Notes: a model not told the origin generated them from the letters alone. A DNA stretch of 64,000 bases from Effusibacillus pohliae DSM 22757 (GCF_000376225.1 NZ_AQXL01000127.1:29260-93259); one strand, 5' to 3'. Counted from the first letter of the stretch, positions 53,702-63,096 are shown. Made by a program: numbers and translations.

Positions 53702-54538
53702 ATGAGCACGAAAGAGCGTCTGGATGTTCTGCTGACCGACAGAGGTTTCTATCCGTCCCGGGAAAAAGCGAAAGCGGCGATCATGGCGGGGCTCGTGTTT
53801 GTAGACGGGGAGCGGGTCGACAAAGCCGGAACCAAGGTGAAAATCGATTCGCGGATCGAAGTGGCGGGCAATCTGCATCCGTATGTCTCAAGAGGCGGAT
53901 TGAAACTGGAAAAAGCATTGCGCACGTTCGGCGTTTCGATGGAAGGCCGGGTGGTGATCGATATCGGCGCTTCCACCGGCGGTTTCACCGACTGCGCATT
54001 GCAGCACGGTGCCCGGCTGGTTTACGCGGTGGATGTCGGCTATGGGCAATTGGCCTGGCAACTGCGGCAGGATCCGCGGGTCATCGTGATGGAGCGAACC
54101 AATTTTCGCCACCTCAAACCGGCAGACTTGCCAGCCGACCGGCCGGACATTGCTGTGATGGACGTCTCCTTTATCTCGGTCCGGCTGCTGTTTCCGGTCA
54201 TCAAAAGCGTGCTGGTACCAGGCGGTACCCTGCTCTCCCTGATCAAGCCGCAGTTTGAGGCCGGCCGCGAGAAAGTGGGGAAAAACGGGATCGTCCGCGA
54301 CCCGGAAACCCACCGCGAAGTGTTGGTGCAAACGCTGCGGGCAGCCGCGGCGGAAGGGTTTGCAATCCGCGGCCTCACCTTCTCGCCGATTACCGGCGGC
54401 GACGGCAATATCGAATTTTTGGCACATCTCGTGCTGTCCGATCGGCCTGTATTCAATGAAACGGCAGCCGAGCTGGTTGCGGAAACCGTTCGTACGGCCC
54501 ACGAGACATTGCGAAAAGATCCGCTGCCTGGGAATTGA
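53702..54538 (+). CDS. tlyA: TlyA-family rRNA (cytidine-2'-O)-methyltransferase
   Basis: 278 residues from ATG 53702 behind AAAGGAGCC. N-terminal S4 RNA-binding domain (RLDVLLTDRGFYPSREKAK, GLVFVDGERVDKAG) then an FtsJ-type methyltransferase: VVIDIGASTGGFTDCAL (SAM), VYAVDVGYGQLAW and LSLIKPQFEAGRE, with K-D-K-E-like positions in the FtsJ layout. Methylates ribosomal RNA. Known as yqxC in Bacillus, with the same dxs-yqxC-argR-recN order. Confidence 0.93.
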   Translation: MSTKERLDVLLTDRGFYPSREKAKAAIMAGLVFVDGERVDKAGTKVKIDSRIEVAGNLHPYVSRGGLKLEKALRTFGVSMEGRVVIDIGASTGGFTDCALQHGARLVYAVDVGYGQLAWQLRQDPRVIVMERTNFRHLKPADLPADRPDIAVMDVSFISVRLLFPVIKSVLVPGGTLLSLIKPQFEAGREKVGKNGIVRDPETHREVLVQTLRAAAAEGFAIRGLTFSPITGGDGNIEFLAHLVLSDRPVFNETAAELVAETVRTAHETLRKDPLPGN

Positions 54539-54622
54539 AGGAATGGAGCGGAAAATTCGCGAATAACTCTGGTGGACGACCGTATTGTAATTGTGAACCG
54601 ATGTGCAAGGGGGCGTCATGCC

Positions 54623-55477
54623 ATGAAAAAAATCGGGATTGCCGTCAACCAAAACAAACCGACCGCCGTTGCGGTCACCCGGCAGCTGATCGAACTGCTG
54701 GAGGAGAAAGGGGCAAGCGTGTGTGTGGACAGCGCTGTTGCCGGCAAAATCGGCCGGCCGGACATCGCCATGGAAGTCGGGCAATTTCCCGGGCATGTCG
54801 ATCTGGTATTCGTGCTGGGCGGGGACGGAACGCTGCTGGGAGTGGCGCGGCAGTTGGCGGTGTACGATTTGCCAATGCTGGGAATCAATCTCGGCCACCT
54901 CGGATTTTTATCGGAAGCGGAGCCGGAAGACCTCCCGAGCGCCGTCGATCGCGTGTTGCGCGGCGATTATCATTTGGAAAAGCGGATGATGATCGAAGCG
55001 TCGATCATTCGCGGCGGACAGGTGATACATAAGAACATCGCTTTGAATGACGTGGGAATCGCCAAGGGATCGTTCGGCCGGATGGTGACGCTGTCTGTCT
55101 ATGTGGACGATATGTACGTCGACAAATACTCGGGCGACGGGTTGATCGTATCGACGCCGACCGGTTCGACCGCCTATTCGCTGTCTTGTGGAGGTCCGAT
55201 CGTCAGCCCGCACATCAACGTGATCGTCGTCACCCCGATTTGTCCTCATACGCTGCATTCCCGGCCGTTTATCATCCAGAAAAATCAGGAGGTGCGGGTT
55301 GTGGTATCGGCCACCCACAATGACATCGGGATGACGATCGACGGCCAGGTCGGTTACAGAGTCGAGGTCAACGATATCATCCGGATTCGCAAATCCCCCC
55401 ACTACACGACTCTGATCAAATGGCAGGAACGTGGTTTTTTCGACGTGCTGCGGCAAAAACTGCACGACCCAAACTAG
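54623..55477 (+). CDS. ppnK: NAD kinase
   Basis: 284 residues from ATG 54623, seven bases after AAGGGGGCG. ATP-dependent formation of NADP from NAD. Motifs VFVLGGDGTLLGVAR, GINLGHLGFLSEAEPEDL, ALNDVGIAKG, YSGDGLIVSTPTGSTAYSL and the closing beta domain. Located between tlyA and argR as in other Bacillota. Confidence 0.95.
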   Translation: MKKIGIAVNQNKPTAVAVTRQLIELLEEKGASVCVDSAVAGKIGRPDIAMEVGQFPGHVDLVFVLGGDGTLLGVARQLAVYDLPMLGINLGHLGFLSEAEPEDLPSAVDRVLRGDYHLEKRMMIEASIIRGGQVIHKNIALNDVGIAKGSFGRMVTLSVYVDDMYVDKYSGDGLIVSTPTGSTAYSLSCGGPIVSPHINVIVVTPICPHTLHSRPFIIQKNQEVRVVVSATHNDIGMTIDGQVGYRVEVNDIIRIRKSPHYTTLIKWQERGFFDVLRQKLHDPN

Positions 55478-55501
55478 TGCTCTGGAGGGGAAACCACTCG
55501 C

Positions 55502-55948
55502 ATGAAAGGTCAACGGTTACTGAAGATTCGCGAACTGATCACCACCCGTGACATCGAAACGCAGGAAGAACTGGTGGAAAGCCTGCGCGAGGCGGGATTC
55601 CAGGTGACACAGGCGACCGTGTCGCGCGACATCAAGGAACTGCAGCTGGTGAAAACGCCGACGCCGGACGGACGCTACAAGTATGCGCTGCCGGCCGAGC
55701 CGACGTACAATCCGGAGGCCAAGCTGCGCCGGTTTTTAAGCGACAGTTTCGTCTCGATCGACCGGGCCGAAAATCTGATCGTCCTGAAAACGCTCCCCGG
55801 CAACGCCAATGCGATCGCGGCGCTGATCGACGCTTTGAACTGGGAACCGATCATCGGTACGATCAGCGGTGACGACACGATCCTCATCATCTGCCGCAAC
55901 CGGGAAGACGCCCCGGAAATGGTTGACCGCTTTCTCGAATTTTTATAA
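55502..55948 (+). CDS. argR: Arginine repressor ArgR/AhrC
   Basis: 148 residues (family 149-156). N-terminal winged helix ([37 protein letters not shown]) and C-terminal arginine-binding oligomerisation domain ([29 protein letters not shown]). Hexameric arginine-dependent regulator of arginine metabolism. No ARG box was identified nearby. Confidence 0.96.
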   Translation: MKGQRLLKIRELITTRDIETQEELVESLREAGFQVTQATVSRDIKELQLVKTPTPDGRYKYALPAEPTYNPEAKLRRFLSDSFVSIDRAENLIVLKTLPGNANAIAALIDALNWEPIIGTISGDDTILIICRNREDAPEMVDRFLEFL

Positions 55949-55949
55949 C

Positions 55950-55978
55950 TTGCGAACATCTGTTCTATATGGTATCCT
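55950..55978 (+). promoter_or_regulatory. recN promoter with overlapping SOS (LexA) box
   Basis: TTGCGA (55950-55955), 17 bases and TATCCT (55973-55978), with TGG before the -10. CGAACATCTGTTCT (55953-55966) matches the Gram-positive LexA/DinR site CGAAC-N4-GTTC in both half-sites and lies across the -35. This indicates LexA repression of recN, as known for SOS regulons in Bacillota. Confidence 0.75.
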
Positions 55979-56047
55979 TGTGATAGAAAAATTCGGCAAT
56001 CGGCGACCGGCTGTCGCCTGGAGATCGCTAGGGTGAGGGGGGATAGG

Positions 56048-57781
56048 ATGTTACAGGAGCTGCATATCCGGAACTTTGCCTTGATTGAGGAAGTGCGGTT
56101 CAGTTTGGGGCCGGGTCTCAATGTCTTGACGGGTGAAACGGGGGCCGGCAAGTCGATTTTGATCGACGCGCTGGGACTTGTCCTGGGAGGGCGGTCCTCA
56201 TCCGAGATGGTCCGCCAGGGATGCGACAAGGCGATCGTCGAAGCGCTGTTCGTAGTGCAGCGGGACAAGCTGTTATCCGAACTGTTGCAGGCTCTGGGCA
56301 TTGAATGGGAAGACAACGCGCTGGTGATCGTGCGGGAGGTGCATGCGTCCGGCAAATCGGTCTGCCGCGTCAACGGGCGGATTGTGACGGTGCAGATTTT
56401 GCGGCAAATCGGCGGCCTGCTACTGGATCTTGCCGGCCAGCATGAGCATCAATCCCTGCTGCGCGTGGAGGAACATCTGGCGATCCTGGACGCGTTTGGC
56501 GGCGAACCGGTTCAGCGGTTGAAACAGAAAGTGGCGGCTGCTTATGCGAACTGGAGAGCCGCCCGAAAGGCGTTGGAGAAGGCGGCGATCGGCGAACAGG
56601 AACGGGTGCAGCGGCTAGACATGCTTCGCTTTCAACTGGAAGAGATCGAAACATTGGGTCTGAAACCGGGTGAAGAGGACGAGCTGGAGGAAGAACGGCG
56701 CAAGCTGGCACACGCCGAAAAACTGTATGGAACCGCGTCCGGAGCCTATGACAGCTTGTACCAGGGAGGACAACGGCAGGCTTCCATTGTCGAAAACCTC
56801 CACAAAATCAGCTCGGAACTGGAAGACGCATTGCGCTATGATCCGGAGCTCGCTTCGATTCTGGAGTTGGTCAAATCGTCCGCCTACCAGTTAGAGGAAG
56901 CGGCACACGAATTGCGTTCCTATCGTGACAGAATCGAATTCAATCCAGACAAGCTGCAGGTGATTGAGGAGCGGCTTGCGGCGTTGGCCCGGCTTCGCCG
57001 CAAATACGGCGATTCGGTGGCTGACATCCTCGCCTATGCCAACAAAATCTCGCAGGAGATCGTCGACCTGGAACATCATGAAGAAAATCTGGAGCGGCTG
57101 CAATCCGAACTGGATTCGCTTGAACGGCAACTGGTGAAGGATGCGGCGGAACTTTCCCGCAAGCGGAAGTCGATCGCAAACAGCTTCGCAAAACGGATCA
57201 CGCAGGAACTGTCCTCGCTCATGATGCCGCGCACCCGATTTGAAATCGACTTTCAGCTGCAGCCGGATGAGCAGGGCATCGACGTGGACGGGCAGCGGGT
57301 CCATGTGAGCGAACTGGGCATCGACCGGGTGGAGTTCCTGTTTTCCGCCAACCCCGGCGAACCTTTGCGCCCGCTTGTCAAAATCGCCTCCGGAGGCGAA
57401 TTGTCCCGCACGCTGCTGGCGATCAAAACGGTGTTGTCCGGCGAAGGCGTGGAAACCCTGGTGTTCGATGAGATCGACACGGGCATTTCCGGCCGAGCGG
57501 CGCAAGCGGTGGCGGAAAAAATGGGGCTGGTGGCGTCCGCCAACCAGGTGATTTGCGTCACCCATTTACCGCAAGTGGCTTGCATGGCCGACCGCCATTT
57601 TCTGATCGTCAAACGGCAGCGGGCAGGCCGCTCGCTCACCCTGGTTCAGGAACTGAGCGAGGCGGAGCGGGTGGAAGAACTGGCGCGTATGCTTTCGGGC
57701 GCGGAACTGACCGATACCACGCGCAAGCATGCGGAGGAGATGTTGCTGCAGGCGCGGCTTCTCAAGCACGAGGCGTCCTGA
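56048..57781 (+). CDS. recN: DNA repair protein RecN
   Basis: 577 residues from ATG 56048 (GAGGGGGGAT upstream). SMC-like ATPase for double-strand break repair: Walker A LTGETGAGKSILIDALGL, long coiled-coil arms (about 160-370), signature IASGGELSRTLLAIK and Walker B LVFDEIDTGISG followed by CVTHLPQVA. An SOS operator precedes it. It ends with a strong terminator. Confidence 0.96.
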   Translation: MLQELHIRNFALIEEVRFSLGPGLNVLTGETGAGKSILIDALGLVLGGRSSSEMVRQGCDKAIVEALFVVQRDKLLSELLQALGIEWEDNALVIVREVHASGKSVCRVNGRIVTVQILRQIGGLLLDLAGQHEHQSLLRVEEHLAILDAFGGEPVQRLKQKVAAAYANWRAARKALEKAAIGEQERVQRLDMLRFQLEEIETLGLKPGEEDELEEERRKLAHAEKLYGTASGAYDSLYQGGQRQASIVENLHKISSELEDALRYDPELASILELVKSSAYQLEEAAHELRSYRDRIEFNPDKLQVIEERLAALARLRRKYGDSVADILAYANKISQEIVDLEHHEENLERLQSELDSLERQLVKDAAELSRKRKSIANSFAKRITQELSSLMMPRTRFEIDFQLQPDEQGIDVDGQRVHVSELGIDRVEFLFSANPGEPLRPLVKIASGGELSRTLLAIKTVLSGEGVETLVFDEIDTGISGRAAQAVAEKMGLVASANQVICVTHLPQVACMADRHFLIVKRQRAGRSLTLVQELSEAERVEELARMLSGAELTDTTRKHAEEMLLQARLLKHEAS

Positions 57782-57834
57782 CAACCGGCCAAAGGGGACC
57801 TGCTGCTTGGCACCTTGTTGTCATCCCTCAATCC

Positions 57835-57896
57835 AACCGGGGGAAACCGGATTCACACTAAAGGTTGTGATTTCCGGTTTTACCCGGTTTTTCTTT
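57835..57896 (+). terminator. Long terminator hairpin after recN
   Basis: AACCGGG (57835-57841) pairs with CCCGGTT (57883-57889), then AAACCGGA and TCACA pair with TCCGGTTT and TGTGA inward, ending in TTTCTTT. The long stem is typical of a strong Rho-independent terminator. Confidence 0.82.
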
Positions 57897-57916
57897 GTGC
57901 AAAACTGATCGTAATG

Positions 57917-57945
57917 GCATAAAAGTGTCCGGGAAAGGCAACTTT
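57917..57945 (+). promoter_or_regulatory. Sigma-F/sigma-G type promoter of spoIVB
   Basis: GCATA (57917-57921), 15 bases, then GGCAACTTT (57937-57945). This fits the forespore sigma-F pattern (GYATA, GG-purine-rich -10). spoIVB is a forespore gene in B. subtilis, so the match is expected. Confidence 0.6.
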
Positions 57946-58002
57946 ATAGACACATACTTGGCGGCACCATTTTTGTGAGGTGAGAAGGGGGCGTGACGAA
58001 GT

Positions 58003-59316
58003 GTGACAAAAGGAATTTTGAAACGATTGTTTGGACTGGCTCTGGCAAGTTTGGTCGTCGCGCTGTTCAGTTCGACTCCGGTCCGTGACTGGGCCAGCAC
58101 CCCTGCCCATATCCGGTTGCTGGAGGGACACAGCACACTGTTAAAGCTCGGACTTCCCGTCAGTGCAACTGTCATCACTTCCAATTCGCATGTCGCCACT
58201 GTCCGCGGAAACCCCGATTCCCGCGCTGCCTTCAACTTGAAACAACCGATCGAAATCGACTCCCTGACACAAGGAGATACGGATGTTCAGGTGAAATTGT
58301 TCGGTTTCCTGCCGCTGAAGTCCGTGCATGTCAGCGTCGTACCGGATATCCGGGTGATTCCCGGCGGACAATCGATCGGCGTCAAAATCAAATCCAACGG
58401 CATCATGGTAGTCGGCTACAATCTGGTCAAATATCAGCAACACTCGATCTCACCGGCGGAACAGGCGAATATCAAAATCGGCGACGTGATCACCGCAATT
58501 GACGGACGCAAAGTGGAAAGCGTCGAACAAGCGGCGAATCTGATCAACAAAGCGGGCAAGGAAAATCGCGATTTGGAAATCACCGTGCTTCGCTCCAAAT
58601 CGCAGGTGAAACTGCGCGTCAAGCCAACCTGGGACAAAGAGACGGAAACGTACCGGATCGGCCTCTATATCCGCGATTCGGCGGCAGGCGTCGGAACATT
58701 GACCTTCTATGCGCCGACCTACAATGTGTTTGGTGCTCTCGGACATGTCATATCCGATATGGATACCGGCCAACCGATCCAGGTGAAGGAGGGTCAGGTG
58801 GTTCACTCGAGCGTCACGTCGATCGATAAGGGAGAAAGCGGACAGCCCGGCGAAAAACGGGGCGTGATGATCGACGAGGATAACGTGTTGGGCACGATTA
58901 CAAAAAACTGTGATTTTGGCGTATTCGGCCATATGAAAAAGGCGCCCGAGCGCGGATTGATGACGGAGCCGATTCCGATCGCGCTGGCCGAGCAGGTGAA
59001 GGAAGGGCCGGCGAAGATTCTGACGGTCGTCGACGGGCAAAAAGTCGAGGAATATTCGATCGAGATCGTGAACGTGTTGCGCCAGAAGTATCCTGCTACC
59101 AAAAGCATGGTGATCCGGATCACCGACCCGCGCCTGCTGGAGAAAACGGGCGGCATCATCCAGGGCATGAGTGGCAGTCCGATCATCCAGGGAGGCAAAC
59201 TGGTAGGCGCCGTCACCCACGTATTTGTCAACGACCCGACGCAAGGCTACGGAGTGTTCATCGAATGGATGTTGAATGAGGCGGGCATCGAAACAAAAGC
59301 GAGCAAAGCGTCCTAG
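58003..59316 (+). CDS. spoIVB: SpoIVB serine peptidase
   Basis: 437 residues. Forespore-made protease secreted into the space between membranes, where it activates sigma-K processing. N-terminal membrane anchor (FGLALASLVVALFSSTP), PDZ domain (ISPAEQANIKIGDVITAIDG onward, about 150-215), then the S55 peptidase domain with His in FGALGHVISD, Asp in IRITDPRLLE and nucleophilic serine in IIQGMSGSPIIQ. GTG start 58003 has AAGGGGGCGTG somewhat far upstream. Followed by a terminator. Confidence 0.95.
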   Translation: MTKGILKRLFGLALASLVVALFSSTPVRDWASTPAHIRLLEGHSTLLKLGLPVSATVITSNSHVATVRGNPDSRAAFNLKQPIEIDSLTQGDTDVQVKLFGFLPLKSVHVSVVPDIRVIPGGQSIGVKIKSNGIMVVGYNLVKYQQHSISPAEQANIKIGDVITAIDGRKVESVEQAANLINKAGKENRDLEITVLRSKSQVKLRVKPTWDKETETYRIGLYIRDSAAGVGTLTFYAPTYNVFGALGHVISDMDTGQPIQVKEGQVVHSSVTSIDKGESGQPGEKRGVMIDEDNVLGTITKNCDFGVFGHMKKAPERGLMTEPIPIALAEQVKEGPAKILTVVDGQKVEEYSIEIVNVLRQKYPATKSMVIRITDPRLLEKTGGIIQGMSGSPIIQGGKLVGAVTHVFVNDPTQGYGVFIEWMLNEAGIETKASKAS

Positions 59317-59323
59317 AAGCCTG

Positions 59324-59351
59324 AAAACACCCGATTGCACGGGTGTTTTTT
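59324..59351 (+). terminator. Terminator of spoIVB
   Basis: AAAACACCC (59324-59332) pairs with GGGTGTTTT (59341-59349), ending in TT. Confidence 0.85.
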
Positions 59352-59386
59352 GTATGTAGGTCTTTTGGCCTATTTTTGTAATATTT

Positions 59387-59522
59387 TTCGACAAAGAGTC
59401 TGACATAAATCATGCACAGCAATAATAAGCATCGATACAAGACGAATGTCGAAAAAAATGTGAAAAAATGTCGGAAGATTTTTGCGAAAACTTTGGAAGG
59501 ATTAGCCACACTGTTTGTCGAA
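59387..59522. promoter_or_regulatory. Three Spo0A boxes upstream of spo0A
   Basis: TTCGACA (59387-59393, reverse of TGTCGAA), TGTCGAA (59447-59453) and TGTCGAA (59516-59522) match the 0A box TGNCGAA. A near match TGTCGGA is at 59469-59475. Spacing and number suggest autoregulation of spo0A by its own phosphorylated product, as in B. subtilis. Confidence 0.72.
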
Positions 59523-59565
59523 CTCTATTTTTCGTGCACCAACAGTGAGAAGGGGGAGCCAGGCA

Positions 59566-60333
59566 GTGAGTCAAATTCGAGTTTTGGTAGCAGACGACAA
59601 CAGGGAATTTGCCGATCTTCTGAAAGAATTCATATCCGAACAACGCGATATGGAAGTGATCGGGATTGCCTACAACGGGAATGAAGTGCTGGATCTGATC
59701 GAAACCCACATGCCCGATGTGGTTATCCTTGACATAATCATGCCGGTGCTGGACGGAATCGGTGTGCTGGAAAAAATTCAAAGCATGGAGTTGAAACCGC
59801 AACCGAAAGTGATCATGTTAACCTCGTTTGGTCAGGAAACGATCACCAAGCGGGCTGTCGAACTGGGGGCGTCTTATTACATTTTGAAGCCGTTTGACAT
59901 GGATATTCTGATCAACCGAATCCGCCAGGTGGTGCGCATTCCAACCGGCGGCAAGCAGCCGCCCGTGATGACGCGGGGCAAAAACGTGGACGCTTCGATT
60001 ACCAACATCATCCATGAGATCGGCGTGCCGGCCCATATCAAGGGGTATCACTACCTGCGGGAAGCAATCAACATGGTATACAAGGATGTGGAAATTCTCG
60101 GCTCGATCACGAAGGTACTGTATCCGAAGATCGCCGACAAGTACAACACCACGCCGAGCCGGGTCGAGCGGGCGATTCGCCACGCAATCGAAGTCGCTTG
60201 GGGCCGCGGTAATATCGACGCCATCCGCGCCGTCTTCGGCTACACTGTCAGCGTCGGCAAGGCGAAACCCACCAATAGCGAGTTTATTGCGATGGTCGCT
60301 GACAAGCTCAGGATTGAGGCGAAGATCGGCTGA
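59566..60333 (+). CDS. spo0A: Sporulation master regulator Spo0A
   Basis: 255 residues from GTG 59566 behind AAGGGGGAG. Receiver domain with acidic pocket VADDNRE, phosphorylated Asp in VVILDIIMP (about 55), MLTSFG threonine and LKPFD lysine. The C-terminal domain contains the recognition helix region [21 protein letters not shown]. Phosphorylated Spo0A binds 0A boxes and commits the cell to sporulation; boxes precede this gene. Confidence 0.97.
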   Translation: MSQIRVLVADDNREFADLLKEFISEQRDMEVIGIAYNGNEVLDLIETHMPDVVILDIIMPVLDGIGVLEKIQSMELKPQPKVIMLTSFGQETITKRAVELGASYYILKPFDMDILINRIRQVVRIPTGGKQPPVMTRGKNVDASITNIIHEIGVPAHIKGYHYLREAINMVYKDVEILGSITKVLYPKIADKYNTTPSRVERAIRHAIEVAWGRGNIDAIRAVFGYTVSVGKAKPTNSEFIAMVADKLRIEAKIG

Positions 60334-60683
60334 GGCCTTATGGGATGCGGTTGTGCGATTCCAACAAACTTCCTTCATTCAGAGTTGTCATAATTCTAAA
60401 TCAACTGGCCGATAGTGGTCAAAGCCCAGCAGTTCTTTGAGGTAGCGGTAATGATGGGCTGTATCTCTTGACGCATGGAAGCTCGTTGACGGGGGATGTG
60501 ATGTCCGGCTTGACATAATGATTTTCAACAGCTTACAATGAAAACAGATTGTCGAGCGTGTAACCTTGGGTGGGCATGAGCTTGAGAAGGAAAACTTCTG
60601 GGCTTATGCCCATCTTTTTTTACAAGGACCATTCGGTTCATGCGCAGGTTGGGGTAAAATGATCGGGAGAAAGGGGACAAGCC
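60334..60683 (+). other. spo0A-ptsI intergenic region with promoter and leader terminator
   Basis: No intact gene. A good promoter, TTGACA (60510-60515), 18 bases, TACAAT (60534-60539), is followed by a strong terminator: TGGGCATGAGC (60571-60581) with GGCTTATGCCCA (60601-60612), an inner AGAAG/CTTCT stem and TTTTTTTT (60614-60622). A transcript of about 75 bases would end here, so this is either a small RNA or a ptsI attenuator. The minus strand at about 60400-60500 reads HHYRYLKELLGFDHYRPVDL before a stop, possibly a transposase scrap. Confidence 0.5.
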
Positions 60684-62408
60684 ATGCATAAAGAAGGACA
60701 AGGGGCGGCGAAATTCCGGAAAGCGATCGCGGCGTCAAGAGGGTATTCGATAGGCAAGGCCCGTTGGATACGGGATGAGATCACCTGGGGAACCACTCAG
60801 ACTGACAACCCTGAAGCGGAATGGGAACGATTGCAGCAGGCGCTTGCAAGCGCGAAGGCGGAATTGGCCCTTTTAAAGCAACAGATGGCATACCGGCTGC
60901 AAAAATCGGAACTGCAAATCTTTGATGCGCATCTGTTGCTTTTGGAGGATCCTGCCATTTTGAATGAAGCAAAACAGGAGTTGTGGGACAGAAAAGTGAA
61001 TGCGGAAGCGGTGATCGGCTCGGTCATGGACAATTACGCCGCGATGCTGCAAACTTTGGAAGACAAATACATGCAACAACGAACGACTGACATCAGGGAT
61101 GTAAAACAGCTCATACTGAAAAAATTGTTGGGTGTCGGTCCGGCAGGCTTTGAATCGCTGGATGAACCGGTGATTTTGCTTGCTGAAGACCTGACCCCTT
61201 CACAAACGGCCTCGATCCCGACTGGCGTGGTTAAAGGGTTCGTAACCATGATTGGCGGAACAAGCAGTCACAGCGCGATTCTTGCACGATCGCTGCAAAT
61301 TCCGGCTGTCGTTGGGGCAGGGCCTGATTTGTTGGACATTCAGGAAGGGGACGAGGTGATGGTCGACGGATTTACAGGGGAATACTGGGTCAATCCGAGC
61401 GATGCGGATCGTGCGCTCTTTTTGGAGAAGAAGCGGAAATACGAAATCCAAATAAAAGAACTGGACGCTTATAAAACGAATCCGGCCGTTACGAAAGACG
61501 GAACCCGGGTGGAAGTGGCCTGTAACATCGCCCATCCGAAGGATGTTGACCAGGTGCTTGCTGTCGGGATTGGAGGGATCGGGTTGTTCCGCACTGAGTT
61601 TCTGTTTATGGACAGGGCTGATTTTCCGACTGAGGAAGAACAGTTTCTCGCATACAAAGAAGTGCTGGAAAAAATGGGCGGCAAACCGGTGATCATTCGC
61701 ACATTGGATATTGGCGGGGATAAGCCGCTCTCCTATTTTCCGATGGAAGAAAAAAATCCGTTCCTTGGATACAGGGCGATCCGGATCTGTCTTGACTTGC
61801 CGGAACTGTTTCAAACGCAGTTGCGGGCGCTGTACCGTGCGAGCCGCTTCGGAAACCTGAAAATCATGCTGCCGATGATCGCTGCGGTTGATGAAGTCAT
61901 TCAGGCAAGGACAATTCTGGAAGAGGTGCGGAAGCAAGTCGGTGCCGATCCTGTACCTGTCGGAATCATGGTCGAGACCCCGGCAGCCGCCATGATGGTC
62001 GATCAGCTTGCGGAATTCGTCGATTTTTTCAGTATTGGCAGCAACGATTTGACGCAATATGCGATGGCGGCCGACCGAACGAACGAAAAGGTCGCGTACT
62101 TGTCCGATCCGTTGCATCCACCGGTTCTGCGGATGATTCACAAGATTATCCGGGACGCGCATGAAAAAGGCAAACGGGTTGGCATGTGCGGCGAAATGGC
62201 GGGCGATGAACGGGTGATTCCGCTCTTGTACGCGATGGACCTGGACGAATTTTCAATGAATGCGGGTCAGGTGTTGGCGGCGAAGAAGCAATTTTCAACT
62301 TTGACCAGGCAAGACTGTCAGCTTCTGCTCGACCGGGTGCTGCGAGCCAAGACCAAGTCGGAAGTGGAGCAGATCATACAGAATGGGCTACCCGGTCTGG
62401 AGGGGTGA
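60684..62408 (+). CDS. ptsI: PTS enzyme I (phosphoenolpyruvate-protein phosphotransferase)
   Basis: 574 residues. Takes phosphate from PEP and passes it to HPr. The phospho-histidine is in TMIGGTSSHSAILARSLQIP; PEP-site motifs include LFRTEFLFMDR, RTLDIGGDKP and FSIGSNDLTQYAMAADR, with the catalytic Cys in GMCGEMAGD. ATG 60684 follows AAAGGGGAC. No ptsH or sugar-specific enzyme is adjacent within the window, so the gene is solitary here. It lies behind a promoter-terminator leader that may control it. Confidence 0.95.
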   Translation: MHKEGQGAAKFRKAIAASRGYSIGKARWIRDEITWGTTQTDNPEAEWERLQQALASAKAELALLKQQMAYRLQKSELQIFDAHLLLLEDPAILNEAKQELWDRKVNAEAVIGSVMDNYAAMLQTLEDKYMQQRTTDIRDVKQLILKKLLGVGPAGFESLDEPVILLAEDLTPSQTASIPTGVVKGFVTMIGGTSSHSAILARSLQIPAVVGAGPDLLDIQEGDEVMVDGFTGEYWVNPSDADRALFLEKKRKYEIQIKELDAYKTNPAVTKDGTRVEVACNIAHPKDVDQVLAVGIGGIGLFRTEFLFMDRADFPTEEEQFLAYKEVLEKMGGKPVIIRTLDIGGDKPLSYFPMEEKNPFLGYRAIRICLDLPELFQTQLRALYRASRFGNLKIMLPMIAAVDEVIQARTILEEVRKQVGADPVPVGIMVETPAAAMMVDQLAEFVDFFSIGSNDLTQYAMAADRTNEKVAYLSDPLHPPVLRMIHKIIRDAHEKGKRVGMCGEMAGDERVIPLLYAMDLDEFSMNAGQVLAAKKQFSTLTRQDCQLLLDRVLRAKTKSEVEQIIQNGLPGLEG

Positions 62409-62535
62409 GAGGGGCGGGGCTTGCGGCGAACGGTGTGAGCATAAGCGTGCAAAAATTCAGTAACTAATATAAAATTAGAATGTCGGAAGAAATGTCGGAC
62501 GACACGACTCTAAATCCCAAAAGGAGTGGTTCAGC

Positions 62536-63096
62536 ATGTACGACATCGCTGTCATCGGAGCGGGACCGGCGGGGGCGAGCGCCGCTTTGTTTGCCGCCAA
62601 GGCCGGAAAGAAAACGTTGGTGATCGATAACGACCAGAGCATCACCAAACGGGCGTGGATTGAAAACCATTACGGCGTGTTGGAGATTACGGGCCCGGAT
62701 CTGGTAGAGACGGGGAAAAAACAGGCTGCCAAATTTGGCGCCGAACTGGTTCTGGGAAAAGCGCTCAACGTTGTGAAACTGGAGGAAGGATTCCGGATCG
62801 AACTGGAGGGTCAGCAGTTTGAGGCGCAGCATGTCATCCTGGCGACCGGTGTCGCCGTCGATCTGGCGGAAAAAATCGGGCTGAAAACGAAACCGGCAAC
62901 CGAACCGCGGATCAAGACGGTGATCGACGTGGACGCAAACGGCAGGACCAATGTTGATGGAATCTGGGCAGCCGGGACGGCAGCCGGGGTAAGCGTTCAC
63001 ACGATTGTGACTGCCGGCGACGGAGCCAAGGTGGCGATTAATGTGATCAGCGAGTTGAACGGCGAGCGGTACGTCGATCATGATGTGCTGAAGTAA
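62536..63096 (+). CDS. Minimal FAD-binding (thioredoxin-reductase-like) oxidoreductase
   Basis: 186 residues. FAD-binding start DIAVIGAGPAGASAALFAAKAG, a central VILATG, and the C-terminal FAD motif VDGIWAAGTAAGVSVHTIVTAG. The NADPH-binding half and the CxxC pair of thioredoxin reductase are absent, so the protein keeps only the FAD domain and must get electrons from elsewhere or act as a sensor. Similar short proteins are seen in Bacillus. Ribosome binding site AAAAGGAGTGG. Its 3' end overlaps the opposite-strand deacetylase gene by 50 bases. Confidence 0.83.
   Translation: MYDIAVIGAGPAGASAALFAAKAGKKTLVIDNDQSITKRAWIENHYGVLEITGPDLVETGKKQAAKFGAELVLGKALNVVKLEEGFRIELEGQQFEAQHVILATGVAVDLAEKIGLKTKPATEPRIKTVIDVDANGRTNVDGIWAAGTAAGVSVHTIVTAGDGAKVAINVISELNGERYVDHDVLK

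Noticed and set aside
62480..62510. Two TGTCGGA motifs before the FAD gene as Spo0A boxes
   Set aside because: They differ from TGNCGAA at the penultimate base (G instead of A), so only the exact matches upstream of spo0A are reported.
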